Source of the DNA: Kribbella solani
Lineage (GTDB): Bacteria > Actinomycetota > Actinomycetes > Propionibacteriales > Kribbellaceae
Assembly (NCBI RefSeq): GCF_014205295.1
Contig: NZ_JACHNF010000001.1
Span: 4,898,001 to 4,962,000, forward strand
Length of the DNA: 64,000 nucleotides
Reading direction: 5' to 3'
The notes beneath the pieces were generated by a model, which saw nothing but the letters and a program-made list of their open reading frames with translations, made no database searches and was not told the DNA's origin. Positions 52,643-60,505 of the stretch are shown piece after piece (position 1 is the first letter of the stretch; each line of letters begins with the position of its first letter). The position numbers and the translations under genes are program-made.

Positions 52643-53483
52643 CCGGTTTGCGGGCGACGCCGCCGTAGATGGCGTCGCGGACGTCGGCCGGCGGGTCCTC
52701 GTCCACCCGGCCGCCGGGCACGTGCCAGTCGCCGAGCTTGACCACGCCCGGGTCGAGGAGCTCGAACCCACTGAACAGCGACGAGATCTCCGCGACCGAC
52801 CGGAAGGCCAAGTTCGGGAACGCGTGCCGGACCTTCTCGATCAGCTCGGTCACCATCGCGTCCACGTCGCCGCCGTCGCCCGGGTTGCAGGCGTGCGTGA
52901 TCGCCAGGTACGACCCCGGCGGCAGCGCGTCGGCGTACGTCTGCGCGATCGCCCGCGTCTCTTCGTAGTCGGAGATGTGATGCAGCATCAGCGCCATCAC
53001 CAGCGCGACCGGCTCACCGGGCTCCAGCAGCGCGGCGATCGCCGGGTCCGCGAGCACTTGGTCCGGCTTGGTCAGGTCGGCGGCGGTGAACTGCGTACGG
53101 TCGTTGTCCAGCAGCAAGGCCCGGCCGTGCGCGACCACGGACGGGTCGTTGTCGACGTACACGACCGAGGCGTCGGCGTTCACCCGCTGGGCGATCTGGT
53201 GGGTGTTGTCGGCGGTCGGCAGCCCGGACCCGGCGTCGATGAACCGCCGGATACCGGCATCGGCGGTCAGCCAGGTAATCACCTCGCTGAGCCAGCGCCG
53301 GTTCGCCTTCGCCCAGACCGGCGTCTCCGGCGCGACCTTGAGGATCTGCCGGTACAGCTCGCGATCGGACTCGTAGTTGTCCTTGCCGCCGAGCGCGTAG
53401 TCGTACACCCGGGCGACGCTCGGGCGGGTGGTGTCGATCCCGTGCGCGACCAGCCCGCCGTCGTTCCTCGGCTGATCGGTCAC
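52635..53483 (-). CDS. SAM-dependent methyltransferase (DUF574 family)
   Basis: A 282-residue protein with the family pattern: ARVYDYALGGKDNYESDREL near the N-terminus, FIDAGSGLPTADNTHQIAQ (SAM loop), VVYVDNDPSVVAHGRALL and ALVMALMLHHISD. This is a large actinobacterial family of orphan methyltransferases; the acceptor is unknown. GTG 53483 start. Confidence 0.93.
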   Translation of the reverse strand: MTDQPRNDGGLVAHGIDTTRPSVARVYDYALGGKDNYESDRELYRQILKVAPETPVWAKANRRWLSEVITWLTADAGIRRFIDAGSGLPTADNTHQIAQRVNADASVVYVDNDPSVVAHGRALLLDNDRTQFTAADLTKPDQVLADPAIAALLEPGEPVALVMALMLHHISDYEETRAIAQTYADALPPGSYLAITHACNPGDGGDVDAMVTELIEKVRHAFPNLAFRSVAEISSLFSGFELLDPGVVKLGDWHVPGGRVDEDPPADVRDAIYGGVARKPAS

Positions 53484-53594
53484 ATCGTCTCCTCGCCTCG
53501 CGGCCTGGTAACTGATCCGAGCCTAACGTACGGAGAGTCAGCGTTTCACCACGGCGAGTTCAGCCTTTGTAAAACCTCTACTTTTCAGGGTTCT

Positions 53595-54062
53595 TCAGCA
53601 GGCGCAGGGGATCCCGTGCGGCGCGGCCAGTGGATCGGACGGCCGGCGTTCGATGCCGGCGGCGGTTTCGATCGGGCCGCCTTCGCGGACCCAGTACTCG
53701 AAGCCGCCGATCATTTCCTTGACCGGATAGCCGAGTCGCGCGAACGCGAGCGCCGCCTGGGTCGCGGCGTTGCAGCCCGGACCCCAGCAGTACGTCACCA
53801 CCGTCACGCCGTCCGGTACGACGCTCGCCGCCCGGTCCGCGATCTCGCGATGCGGCAGCTGAATCGCACCCGGTACATGTCCCTGGTCCCAGCTTTCCTT
53901 GCTGCGGCTGTCGACCAGCACCCACCCGGTCACGCCCGCACCGAGGTCAGCGGCGACATCGGCCGCGTCCACCTCGTACGTAAGCCGCCCGGCGAAATGC
54001 GCCACGGCGGCATCTCGCGTGGCGGCCGGCGTACGCAGCACGGCGGAGGTTCGTACGGTCAT
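53595..54062 (-). CDS. Rhodanese-domain sulfurtransferase
   Basis: A 155-residue protein from ATG 54062, preceded by GAAGGAG. WVLVDSRSKESWDQGHVPGA and the active-site loop VTYCWGPGCNAATQAAL identify a single-domain rhodanese; the first Cys of CWGPGC is the persulfide carrier. The C-terminus ends in IPCAC, two more Cys. Probably cytosolic. Confidence 0.9.
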   Translation of the reverse strand: MTVRTSAVLRTPAATRDAAVAHFAGRLTYEVDAADVAADLGAGVTGWVLVDSRSKESWDQGHVPGAIQLPHREIADRAASVVPDGVTVVTYCWGPGCNAATQAALAFARLGYPVKEMIGGFEYWVREGGPIETAAGIERRPSDPLAAPHGIPCAC

Positions 54063-54253
54063 GGCCGCTCCTTCAACTCGGGAACCACCAGCGTCAACCA
54101 CCCGCCCGAGCCTCACCAGCGGCAGAAACGACCCACCTCAACAAGATCCAGCCATCGCGCTCCCGAGAGCCACGCCACTGCCTGTCCTTAGGTCCACCGT
54201 GGGTAGTGCATGATGTGCGTGCCCGTTTGGTTCGTTGTGCCCTGGAGCCTCCA

Positions 54254-54952
54254 GTGACTGAGTCTGACCTTGCTGCTTCGGCGGACACGTTCGCCCGTTT
54301 GGCGATCGAGTTGCATGATGCGCCGGGCGTGGTCGAGACCGTGGATGCCGTCGTGCAGTTCGCCTTGCAGGCGTTGAACTGCACGTATGCCGGCATCGCG
54401 CTGTACACCCGGGGTTCGCAGGCGGAGATCGCGGCGGTCACGGACCAGACGGTCGCGGAGGTGTACGAACTGCAGATCGCGACCGAGCGTGGTCCGTTGA
54501 TCACTGCGCTCCGGGACCGTACGACGGTGCTGATCCGCGACACCGGCACCGACGAACGCTGGCCGGAATGGGCCGACAAGGTGGCCGCACTCGGCGTACG
54601 CAGTGTGCTCGACGTGCCGCTGGTCACCGGTGATGCACCGCAACGGACCGTGGGCGTACTCGGCTTGTACAGCCCGGAGCCGGATGCGTTCAATCAGGAC
54701 GAGGAAGGGATCGCGCACATCCTCGCTCAGCACGCGTCGGTCGCGGTGGCGTCGGCGCGGCAGGAAGAGACGATGGCGCAGGCCGTCGACGCGCGGAAGC
54801 TGGTCGGGCAAGCGATGGGGATTCTGATGGAACGCTTCGACGTGGACGCGGACCGGGCGTTCGCGATCCTCAAGCGGTACTCGCAGGACACGAACACCAA
54901 ACTCCGCGACGTCGCCCAGCACCTGATCGACACCCGCCGGCTCCCGCACTGA
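54254..54952 (+). CDS. GAF-ANTAR RNA-binding regulator
   Basis: About 232 residues from GTG 54254, preceded by GGAG. GAF sensor (ALNCTYAGIALYTRG, VRSVLDVPLVTGD, VGVLGLYSPEPD) followed by the ANTAR helix set (ARKLVGQAMGILMERFDVDA, DRAFAILKRYSQD, KLRDVAQHLIDTRRLP). ANTAR domains act as antiterminators by binding tandem RNA hairpins. Targets are not visible in this window. Confidence 0.95.
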   Translation: MTESDLAASADTFARLAIELHDAPGVVETVDAVVQFALQALNCTYAGIALYTRGSQAEIAAVTDQTVAEVYELQIATERGPLITALRDRTTVLIRDTGTDERWPEWADKVAALGVRSVLDVPLVTGDAPQRTVGVLGLYSPEPDAFNQDEEGIAHILAQHASVAVASARQEETMAQAVDARKLVGQAMGILMERFDVDADRAFAILKRYSQDTNTKLRDVAQHLIDTRRLPH

Positions 54953-55016
54953 ACCTGACACCGTTGTCCGGGCTCCGGGCCCGCGAAACCGTTGCATACT
55001 GCAAGGACAGGCCCGA

Positions 55017-55064
55017 CGCCGGGGCTTGTGCGGCCAGTACGGCGGACCGGGTCAGGCCCCGGCG
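55017..55064 (+). terminator. Terminator-like hairpin after the GAF-ANTAR gene
   Basis: A 9-bp perfect stem, CGCCGGGGC (55017-55025) with GCCCCGGCG (55056-55064), spans a 30-base loop and is followed by TTTC. It lies in the 168-base gap before the ROK gene. The long loop makes this only a moderate candidate. Confidence 0.45.
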
Positions 55065-55120
55065 TTTCACCGCCCGGGCTGAACCAACCCCCGAGCAGCG
55101 CGAAGGCCTAAGCTGACCGG

Positions 55121-56275
55121 ATGGGTGAGTGGCGGCCGTTGGCGGGTCCGTCCCGGCAGGTGGCGCTGGAGATCCTGCTGGACGGGCCGCTGTCGCGCGC
55201 CGAGCTTTCCCGGCGCGTGGGGTTGTCGCCGGGCAGTCTGACCCGGCTGACGAAACCGATGGTCGAGTCCGGCCTGCTGGTCGAGGTCGAGGGCGGTCCC
55301 ACCGACGCCCGCGTCGGCCGGCCGTCCCAGCCGCTGGAGCTGGACGCGCACGCGCACCATTTCGTCGGCATCAAACTCACCGGCGACTCCGCGATCGGCG
55401 TACTCACCACGCTCCGGGCGGAGGTGATCGCGAGCGCGGAACGCCCGATCACCGACCCGACCCCGTCCGTGGTCGCCGATCTGGTCCTGGAGCTGACCGA
55501 CGAGCTGGCCGTGCAGGTCCCGGCCGGTACGCCGATCACCGGGCTGGGCATCTCGCTCGGTGGCCGGATCGGGGCCGGCTCCGAAGTGCGCTGGGGCCCG
55601 TACCTGAACTGGGTGGACGTCCCGTTCGGCGACATCTTGGCCGCGCACACGGACGTACCGATCGTCCTCACCAACGACCTGACGTCGCTGACCGAAGCCA
55701 CGCACTGGTTCGGCGCCGGGCGCAACGCGGATCGGTTCGTCCTGCTGACGATCGGTGCCGGGGTCGGGTACGGGCTGGTGGTGCACAACCGGATCGTCGA
55801 GAGCCCGGACGTCACGCTCGGTTTGATCGGTCACTACCCGTTGCTGCCGGACGGCCCGCGCTGCGACCGCGGGCATCGCGGCTGCGCGCTCAGTCTGCTC
55901 ACCGTCGGCGCGATCACCGAGCAGGTAGGCGCGGCGATCGGCCGCCCGGTCGAGTACGACGAAGCGCTCGATCTGGCCGCGAAGGACGATCCGGCGGCCC
56001 GTGAGGTGATCGGCCGGGCCGGGCGCGCGCTCGGCAAGCTGATCGCCGCGGCCGCGAACTTCACCATGCCGGAGCTGGTCGTGCTCGGCGGCGAGGGCGT
56101 ACGCCTGGCGGAGGTCGCCGACCGCGAACTGCTCACCGCCCTGCACGCCGACCGGCACCCGTCCGCGGCGGAACTGCCGATGGTGCTGCAGCCCGCGGAC
56201 TTCAGCGAATGGGCCCGCGGCGCCGCCGTGGTCGCGATCCAGACCTTCGTCCTCGGCACCGAACAGGCACCGTAA
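55121..56275 (+). CDS. ROK-family transcriptional regulator/sugar kinase
   Basis: A 384-residue protein with N-terminal winged helix (GPLSRAELSRRVGLSPGSLT) and a ROK kinase-like domain. The Asp of VLTNDLTSLTEA is in the catalytic position. LTIGAGVGYGLVVHNRIVE and the zinc-binding cluster CDRGHRGC are present. It is of the NagC/XylR group; target genes are unknown. A GNAT gene follows. Confidence 0.92.
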   Translation: MGEWRPLAGPSRQVALEILLDGPLSRAELSRRVGLSPGSLTRLTKPMVESGLLVEVEGGPTDARVGRPSQPLELDAHAHHFVGIKLTGDSAIGVLTTLRAEVIASAERPITDPTPSVVADLVLELTDELAVQVPAGTPITGLGISLGGRIGAGSEVRWGPYLNWVDVPFGDILAAHTDVPIVLTNDLTSLTEATHWFGAGRNADRFVLLTIGAGVGYGLVVHNRIVESPDVTLGLIGHYPLLPDGPRCDRGHRGCALSLLTVGAITEQVGAAIGRPVEYDEALDLAAKDDPAAREVIGRAGRALGKLIAAAANFTMPELVVLGGEGVRLAEVADRELLTALHADRHPSAAELPMVLQPADFSEWARGAAVVAIQTFVLGTEQAP

Positions 56276-56311
56276 CTGACTATCTCGAAATAAACAGTTA
56301 CAATCGTCGGC

Positions 56312-56962
56312 ATGGACCTGATGCGGCGATGGTTGGCGGGTTGGCGGTTGTGCCGTGGACTGCCGCCGGTGATCGAGTACGACGACGCGTACGCCGCGGT
56401 GCTCGCACTACCCGGACGCGAACGCGAACTGTTCGCGCGCGACGACGATCCGGCCGTCGTCGATCGCCTGGCCAAGCACCTACCGCCGGACCACTGGCTG
56501 ACGATCACGACCCACCACGGCGATGACATCGCGTCCCAGCTGGCGGCGGCCGGCGTACGCCCGTTCGACGAGCACAAAACGCTGATGTCGATCGACCTGA
56601 CCGCCCACCCACAGCGCACGGCCGCGGATGAAAGCGACGGCCCGTTGGAGTACGTACGCGTGTATGTCGACGGGATCGTCGCCGCCCACGGGATGATGGC
56701 GATCGTTGGTACGGACGCGATCATGCACGACATCCAAACCGAGGCGGCGTACCGGCGGCGTGGTCTGGGCAATGTGGTGATGGGCGCGCTGGCAGCCCGG
56801 GCGCTCGATCGTGGCGCGCGGACCGGGATCTTGATGGCGACGACCGACGGCTTTCACCTGTACCGCAAGCTCGGGTGGCAAGCGGAAGCAACGATGGTGA
56901 CCGGGTCAGGCTGTCCGCGCCCGGTGAGCGGCGACCTTGGTCCGGTTCTGACAGGCCGTTGA
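56312..56962 (+). CDS. GNAT-family N-acetyltransferase
   Basis: A 216-residue protein from ATG 56312. The C-terminal half has the GNAT acetyl-CoA signature AYRRRGLGNVVMGALAARAL and GFHLYRKLGW. The N-terminal half is unusual (WLAGWRLCRGLPPVIEYDDA). It overlaps the convergent CGNR gene by 57 bases. AT-rich DNA (56276-56311) upstream probably carries its promoter. Confidence 0.9.
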   Translation: MDLMRRWLAGWRLCRGLPPVIEYDDAYAAVLALPGRERELFARDDDPAVVDRLAKHLPPDHWLTITTHHGDDIASQLAAAGVRPFDEHKTLMSIDLTAHPQRTAADESDGPLEYVRVYVDGIVAAHGMMAIVGTDAIMHDIQTEAAYRRRGLGNVVMGALAARALDRGARTGILMATTDGFHLYRKLGWQAEATMVTGSGCPRPVSGDLGPVLTGR

Positions 56963-57442
56963 GCAGAACCGCTGGGTCCGGTTCCGGGTCGAGTCGAGGA
57001 ACAGGTTGTCGCAGCGCGCCGCCTCGCACTTCCGGAGCCGCTCCTTCTCGTCGCTGCCCAGCAGCATCGCGGCCGCGGTCGCGAACTCGGCAAGCCAGCC
57101 GCGCGCCTCGTCCGGGCTGCCGAAGTGCAGGTGCCACGGCGTGCCCTCCCGCCGCGTCAGCCGCGGCGCGGCCTGGGTGTCGATCAGCAGCCGGTTCACC
57201 AGGTCGACCGCTGGATCGACGTCCGGCAGGCTGCTGAACGCGTCGTACAGCAGCCGCCCGCCGGCCGCGTAGTCGTCGACGATCACCTCGGGCAGCCGAT
57301 TGGTGGTCAGGAGCAGTACCTCCCGGATCGCCTCGGCAGTCGGCGCGTTCGCCGCCCGGCCCTGGCGCATTTCGGCTCCGAACAGGTTGCTCAGCCCGAC
57401 CGCTACCGCCAGCGACGCCTTCAGGTGATCGGTTGCATCCAC
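56906..57442 (-). CDS. CGNR zinc-finger protein (ABATE domain)
   Basis: A 178-residue protein. Residues 1-120 form the ABATE ligand-binding-like domain. The C-terminus has the CGNR zinc finger: CEAARCDNLFLDSTRNRTQR, FCSTACQNRTKVAAHRAR. A stress-linked transcription regulator family in actinomycetes. Its 3' end overlaps the GNAT gene on the opposite strand by 57 bases. Confidence 0.93.
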   Translation of the reverse strand: MDATDHLKASLAVAVGLSNLFGAEMRQGRAANAPTAEAIREVLLLTTNRLPEVIVDDYAAGGRLLYDAFSSLPDVDPAVDLVNRLLIDTQAAPRLTRREGTPWHLHFGSPDEARGWLAEFATAAAMLLGSDEKERLRKCEAARCDNLFLDSTRNRTQRFCSTACQNRTKVAAHRARTA

Positions 57443-57564
57443 GGCCCAAGTATCTCGCGGATGCTCTCATTCAACCGGATGAGGCCCGTCATACCACGGT
57501 CGTACGAGGCCCGCGCGGACATCCGTCCGCACTCCGATGATCGGGATCGTTGCCGGAAACAACA

Positions 57565-58704
57565 ATGACTGGCATGTACCTGGTTCAGTCCCGCCCCCGC
57601 CCGGCGACCGACGGGATCACCGCCCTGGCGGAGGCAGTCGTCGACCTGTCCGCCATCCGCGACAATGTCCGGACCTTCCGGCGGCGCGTACCGCAGGAGG
57701 TCCTGGCCGTGGTCAAGGCCAACGGCTTCGGGCACGGCGCCGTACCGGTGGCTCGCGCGGCGCTCGACGCCGGCGCGACCTGGCTCGGCGTCGCGCATGC
57801 CGGTGAAGCACTGGAACTGCGCGCGGCCGGGCTGACCGTACCGATCCTGACCTGGCTGTACGACGCGTCGGAACTCATGCTGCTCAGTGACGCGGGCGTG
57901 GACGTCAGCGTTTCGACCGTTGCCGAACTCCAGCAAGTCGTATCAGCCGTGCCATTCGTACAGCTGAAGCTGGACACCGGCCTGCACCGATCCGGCAGCG
58001 CGCCGGATCAATGGATCGAGCTCACCCGAATGGCGGCGCACTATGAGGCGCTCGGCGCCGTCACGGTCCGCGGGATCTGGTCGCACCTCTCGCACGGTGA
58101 CTCCGCCGATGCCGTGCAGAGTGAGCGGCAGCTCCAGTTCCTGCGGACCGGGGTGAGTCTCGCCCGCCGCGCCGGGCTGCGGCCGAGCGTCGTCCACCTG
58201 GCGAACTCGGCCGGCGCGATCACGCTGGACGCACCGGACACCGACCTGGTCCGGATCGGCGCCGGCCTGTACGGGATCGACGATCTCGGGATCGGATTAC
58301 GCCCGGCGATGCGATTGACCAGCAAACTGACGCAGGTACGCCGCATCCGCGCCGGCGAAGGCGTTTCGTACCGGCACGACTTCGTCGCCGATCGGGACAC
58401 CACGGTCGCGCTCGTCCCGATCGGGTACGCCGACGGTATCCCGCGCGCCGCGGCCGGACGGGCGAGCGTGCTGTGCCGGGGCGTACGGATGCCCGTGATC
58501 GGCCGGATCGCGATGGACCAGTTCGTCGTCGACGCCGGTGACCTCGGCGTCGAACCCGGCGAACCGGTGACGATCTTCGGCGCCGGTACGGACGGCGAAC
58601 CGACCGCCCGCGAGTGGGCGGACTGGTCCGGCACGATCGAGCACGAGCTCTACTGCGGTATCGGCAATCGGGTTCCGCGACGGTACGAGGAGGGTACGCG
58701 ATGA
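57565..58704 (+). CDS. alr: Alanine racemase (PLP-dependent)
   Basis: About 379 residues from ATG 57565; an in-frame TTG at 57550 or ATG at 57574 are alternatives. The PLP Lys is in VLAVVKANGFGHGA and the catalytic Tyr in GEGVSYRHDF; PIGYADGIPRA and IGRIAMDQFVVD are conserved. It makes D-Ala (or possibly D-Ser) and is first in an alr-ddl-vanX operon, overlapping ddl by ATGA. No membrane domain as in VanT. Confidence 0.93.
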   Translation: MTGMYLVQSRPRPATDGITALAEAVVDLSAIRDNVRTFRRRVPQEVLAVVKANGFGHGAVPVARAALDAGATWLGVAHAGEALELRAAGLTVPILTWLYDASELMLLSDAGVDVSVSTVAELQQVVSAVPFVQLKLDTGLHRSGSAPDQWIELTRMAAHYEALGAVTVRGIWSHLSHGDSADAVQSERQLQFLRTGVSLARRAGLRPSVVHLANSAGAITLDAPDTDLVRIGAGLYGIDDLGIGLRPAMRLTSKLTQVRRIRAGEGVSYRHDFVADRDTTVALVPIGYADGIPRAAAGRASVLCRGVRMPVIGRIAMDQFVVDAGDLGVEPGEPVTIFGAGTDGEPTAREWADWSGTIEHELYCGIGNRVPRRYEEGTR

Positions 58705-59666
58705 AGGTCGCGGTGGTGATGGGCGGCGCGAGCCCGGAACATGCGGTATCCATTGCCAGCGGCAACGGAATTGTCAGGGCGGTCGAGCTGCTCGGCCACA
58801 CGGCCATTCCGCTGCTGATCGATGCCGACGGCAACTGGACGGACGGTCAGCACGAAGCGATCGAGATTCTGCAGGCCTGCGAGGTGACGATCCCGGCACT
58901 GCACGGTGAAGGCGGCGAGGACGGGCGGCTGCAAGGTTTCCTCGAGCAGCTCCACATTCCGTACGTAGGCAGCGGAATCGCGGCCAGCGCGATCGGCCTG
59001 GACAAGCACCTGACCAAGGCGCTGCTGTCCGCGCACGGCATCCCGGTGACGCCGGGCATCACGGTGCGCGGCGCGGACCTGACCGATACCGAGCTGGTGC
59101 TCCAGCAGCTCAAGGCCGCCGAGTTGGAGTTCCCCTTGTTCGTGAAGCCTGTCAACGGCGGGTCCAGCTTCGGGGTCACCCGGGCGATCGATCCGGTGTC
59201 GCTGGAGGCCGCGATCGCGGACGCGGCGATCATCGACCGGCACGTACTGATCGAGCGGGAGATGGCCGGGCGCGAGATCGACCTGGCAGTCCTGGAGTTT
59301 CCGGACGGCCGGGTCGAAACCGCGCCCGCGCTGGAGATTCATGCCGATCCGCGGCAGCCGTTCTTCAACGCGACCGCGAAGTACGACAGCAGCCGGACGC
59401 GCTTTTCCGTACCCGCGCTGCTGGAGGACGGACTGCCCGAGCGGTTGCGGCGTACGGCTCTCGACGTCTTCGAGGTCCTTGGCTGCGCCGGACTCGCGCG
59501 GGTGGACTTCTTCGTCCCGGCCGACGGCGAACCGGTGGTGAACGAGATCAACACCTTCCCCGGATTCACCCCCGCGTCACAGTTTCCGCGGATGTTCGCG
59601 GCCGCCGGGATGTCGTACGCCGAGGTCGTCGACACGCTGATCCGGACCGCGGTGGCGCGCGGATGA
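58701..59666 (+). CDS. ddl: D-Ala-D-Ala ligase-like enzyme
   Basis: A 321-residue ATP-grasp ligase. VVMGGASPEHAVSIASGNG, ALHGEGGEDGRLQGFLE, FVKPVNGGSSFGV and VNEINTFPGFTPASQFP are conserved. The omega-loop reads ATAKYDSSRTRF: Tyr is kept, as in D-Ala-D-Ala and D-Ala-D-Ser ligases, while the His of VanA-type D-Ala-D-Lac ligases is absent. It is short compared with housekeeping Ddl (about 350). Overlaps alr and vanX by 4 bases. Confidence 0.92.
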   Translation: MKVAVVMGGASPEHAVSIASGNGIVRAVELLGHTAIPLLIDADGNWTDGQHEAIEILQACEVTIPALHGEGGEDGRLQGFLEQLHIPYVGSGIAASAIGLDKHLTKALLSAHGIPVTPGITVRGADLTDTELVLQQLKAAELEFPLFVKPVNGGSSFGVTRAIDPVSLEAAIADAAIIDRHVLIEREMAGREIDLAVLEFPDGRVETAPALEIHADPRQPFFNATAKYDSSRTRFSVPALLEDGLPERLRRTALDVFEVLGCAGLARVDFFVPADGEPVVNEINTFPGFTPASQFPRMFAAAGMSYAEVVDTLIRTAVARG

Positions 59667-60460
59667 CCGTCCTGCTGAGCGACGAGCGGATCACCCGCAT
59701 CCCGGCGATCGAGAACGACGAGCCACTGGTCGACCTGTTCACCCGTGGCATCGCGACGACCGGCCGGCAGTTCGCCCGGGAGAGCGTCGCGGACCGGCTC
59801 GCGGTGGCCGATGCCTTCTTGCCCACGGGCATTCGGTTGCACGTACGCGAAGGACTGCGGCCGATCGAGAGTCAGCAGGAGATCTACGACGGGTACCGCG
59901 CCGAGCTGGAGCGGCTGCATCCGGGGATCTCCGATCAGGACGTGCACGTACTCGCCAGCCGGTTCGTGTCACCGGTCGAGGTAGCGCCGCATGTCGCGGG
60001 TGCGGCGGTCGACCTGACGCTGATCGTGGCGAACGGCGAACTGGACCTCGGTACGCCGATCGACGCGACCCCGGAGCAGAGCGACGGCGCCTGCTTCTTC
60101 GCGGCCACCAACATCAGCCGGGAGGCGCGGACGAACCGTTCCCTGCTCGCCGACGTACTCACGGCCGCCGGGCTGGTGAACTACCCGACCGAGTGGTGGC
60201 ACTGGTCGTACGGCGACCGCTACTGGGCCTACCTGGAAGATCGCCCGGCCGCGCTGTACGGACCCGCGACGAATCTACTAGTGCCCCGCGTCGGAGATTG
60301 TTTGAGTGATTGCGGTGTCCAGGTGCGTGCATCGTGGTGGCGGAGGGGCAGCCTCGATGCTTTTCCATCGTGGCTGTTCCTCCGCCGCCGCGAGGTGCGT
60401 GCCTGGGCGCCGCAAGCGCCAAAGAATCTCCGACGCGGGGCACTAGGCCTTTCGACCTGA
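59663..60460 (+). CDS. vanX: D-Ala-D-Ala dipeptidase VanX with an insertion-derived C-terminus
   Basis: A 265-residue zinc dipeptidase. Zn ligands and catalytic residues are visible in HVAGAAVDLTL (His, Asp) and EWWHWSYGD (Glu, His); REGLRPIESQQEIY is conserved. The VanX domain ends near residue 205 (RPAALYGPATNLL). The next 56 codons come from a MITE-like element inserted in frame; the last four residues (GLST) lie beyond it. Without the element the gene would read GPATNLLGLST and stop. The active site is intact, so function may be kept. Overlaps ddl by 4 bases. Confidence 0.93.
   Translation: MTVLLSDERITRIPAIENDEPLVDLFTRGIATTGRQFARESVADRLAVADAFLPTGIRLHVREGLRPIESQQEIYDGYRAELERLHPGISDQDVHVLASRFVSPVEVAPHVAGAAVDLTLIVANGELDLGTPIDATPEQSDGACFFAATNISREARTNRSLLADVLTAAGLVNYPTEWWHWSYGDRYWAYLEDRPAALYGPATNLLVPRVGDCLSDCGVQVRASWWRRGSLDAFPSWLFLRRREVRAWAPQAPKNLRRGALGLST
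60278..60446. mobile_element. 169-bp MITE-like element in the 3' end of vanX
   Basis: Terminal inverted repeats of 27 bp (60278-60304 and 60420-60446) differ at one position; the first 22 bases, beginning CTAGTGCCCCGCGTC, are perfect. The repeats are flanked by TA on each side, which fits a TA target duplication as in IS630/Tc1-mariner elements. An inner hairpin (GGCGGAGG with CCTCCGCC, loop CTTTTC) lies at about 60340-60383, so a transcript would fold into a long rod. It encodes no transposase. Its 168-base insertion keeps the vanX frame open. Confidence 0.85.
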
Positions 60461-60505
60461 ATTGCATCTGTTGCCGGGCGGTAGGAGGGCTGCTGTCATG
60501 CCGTC

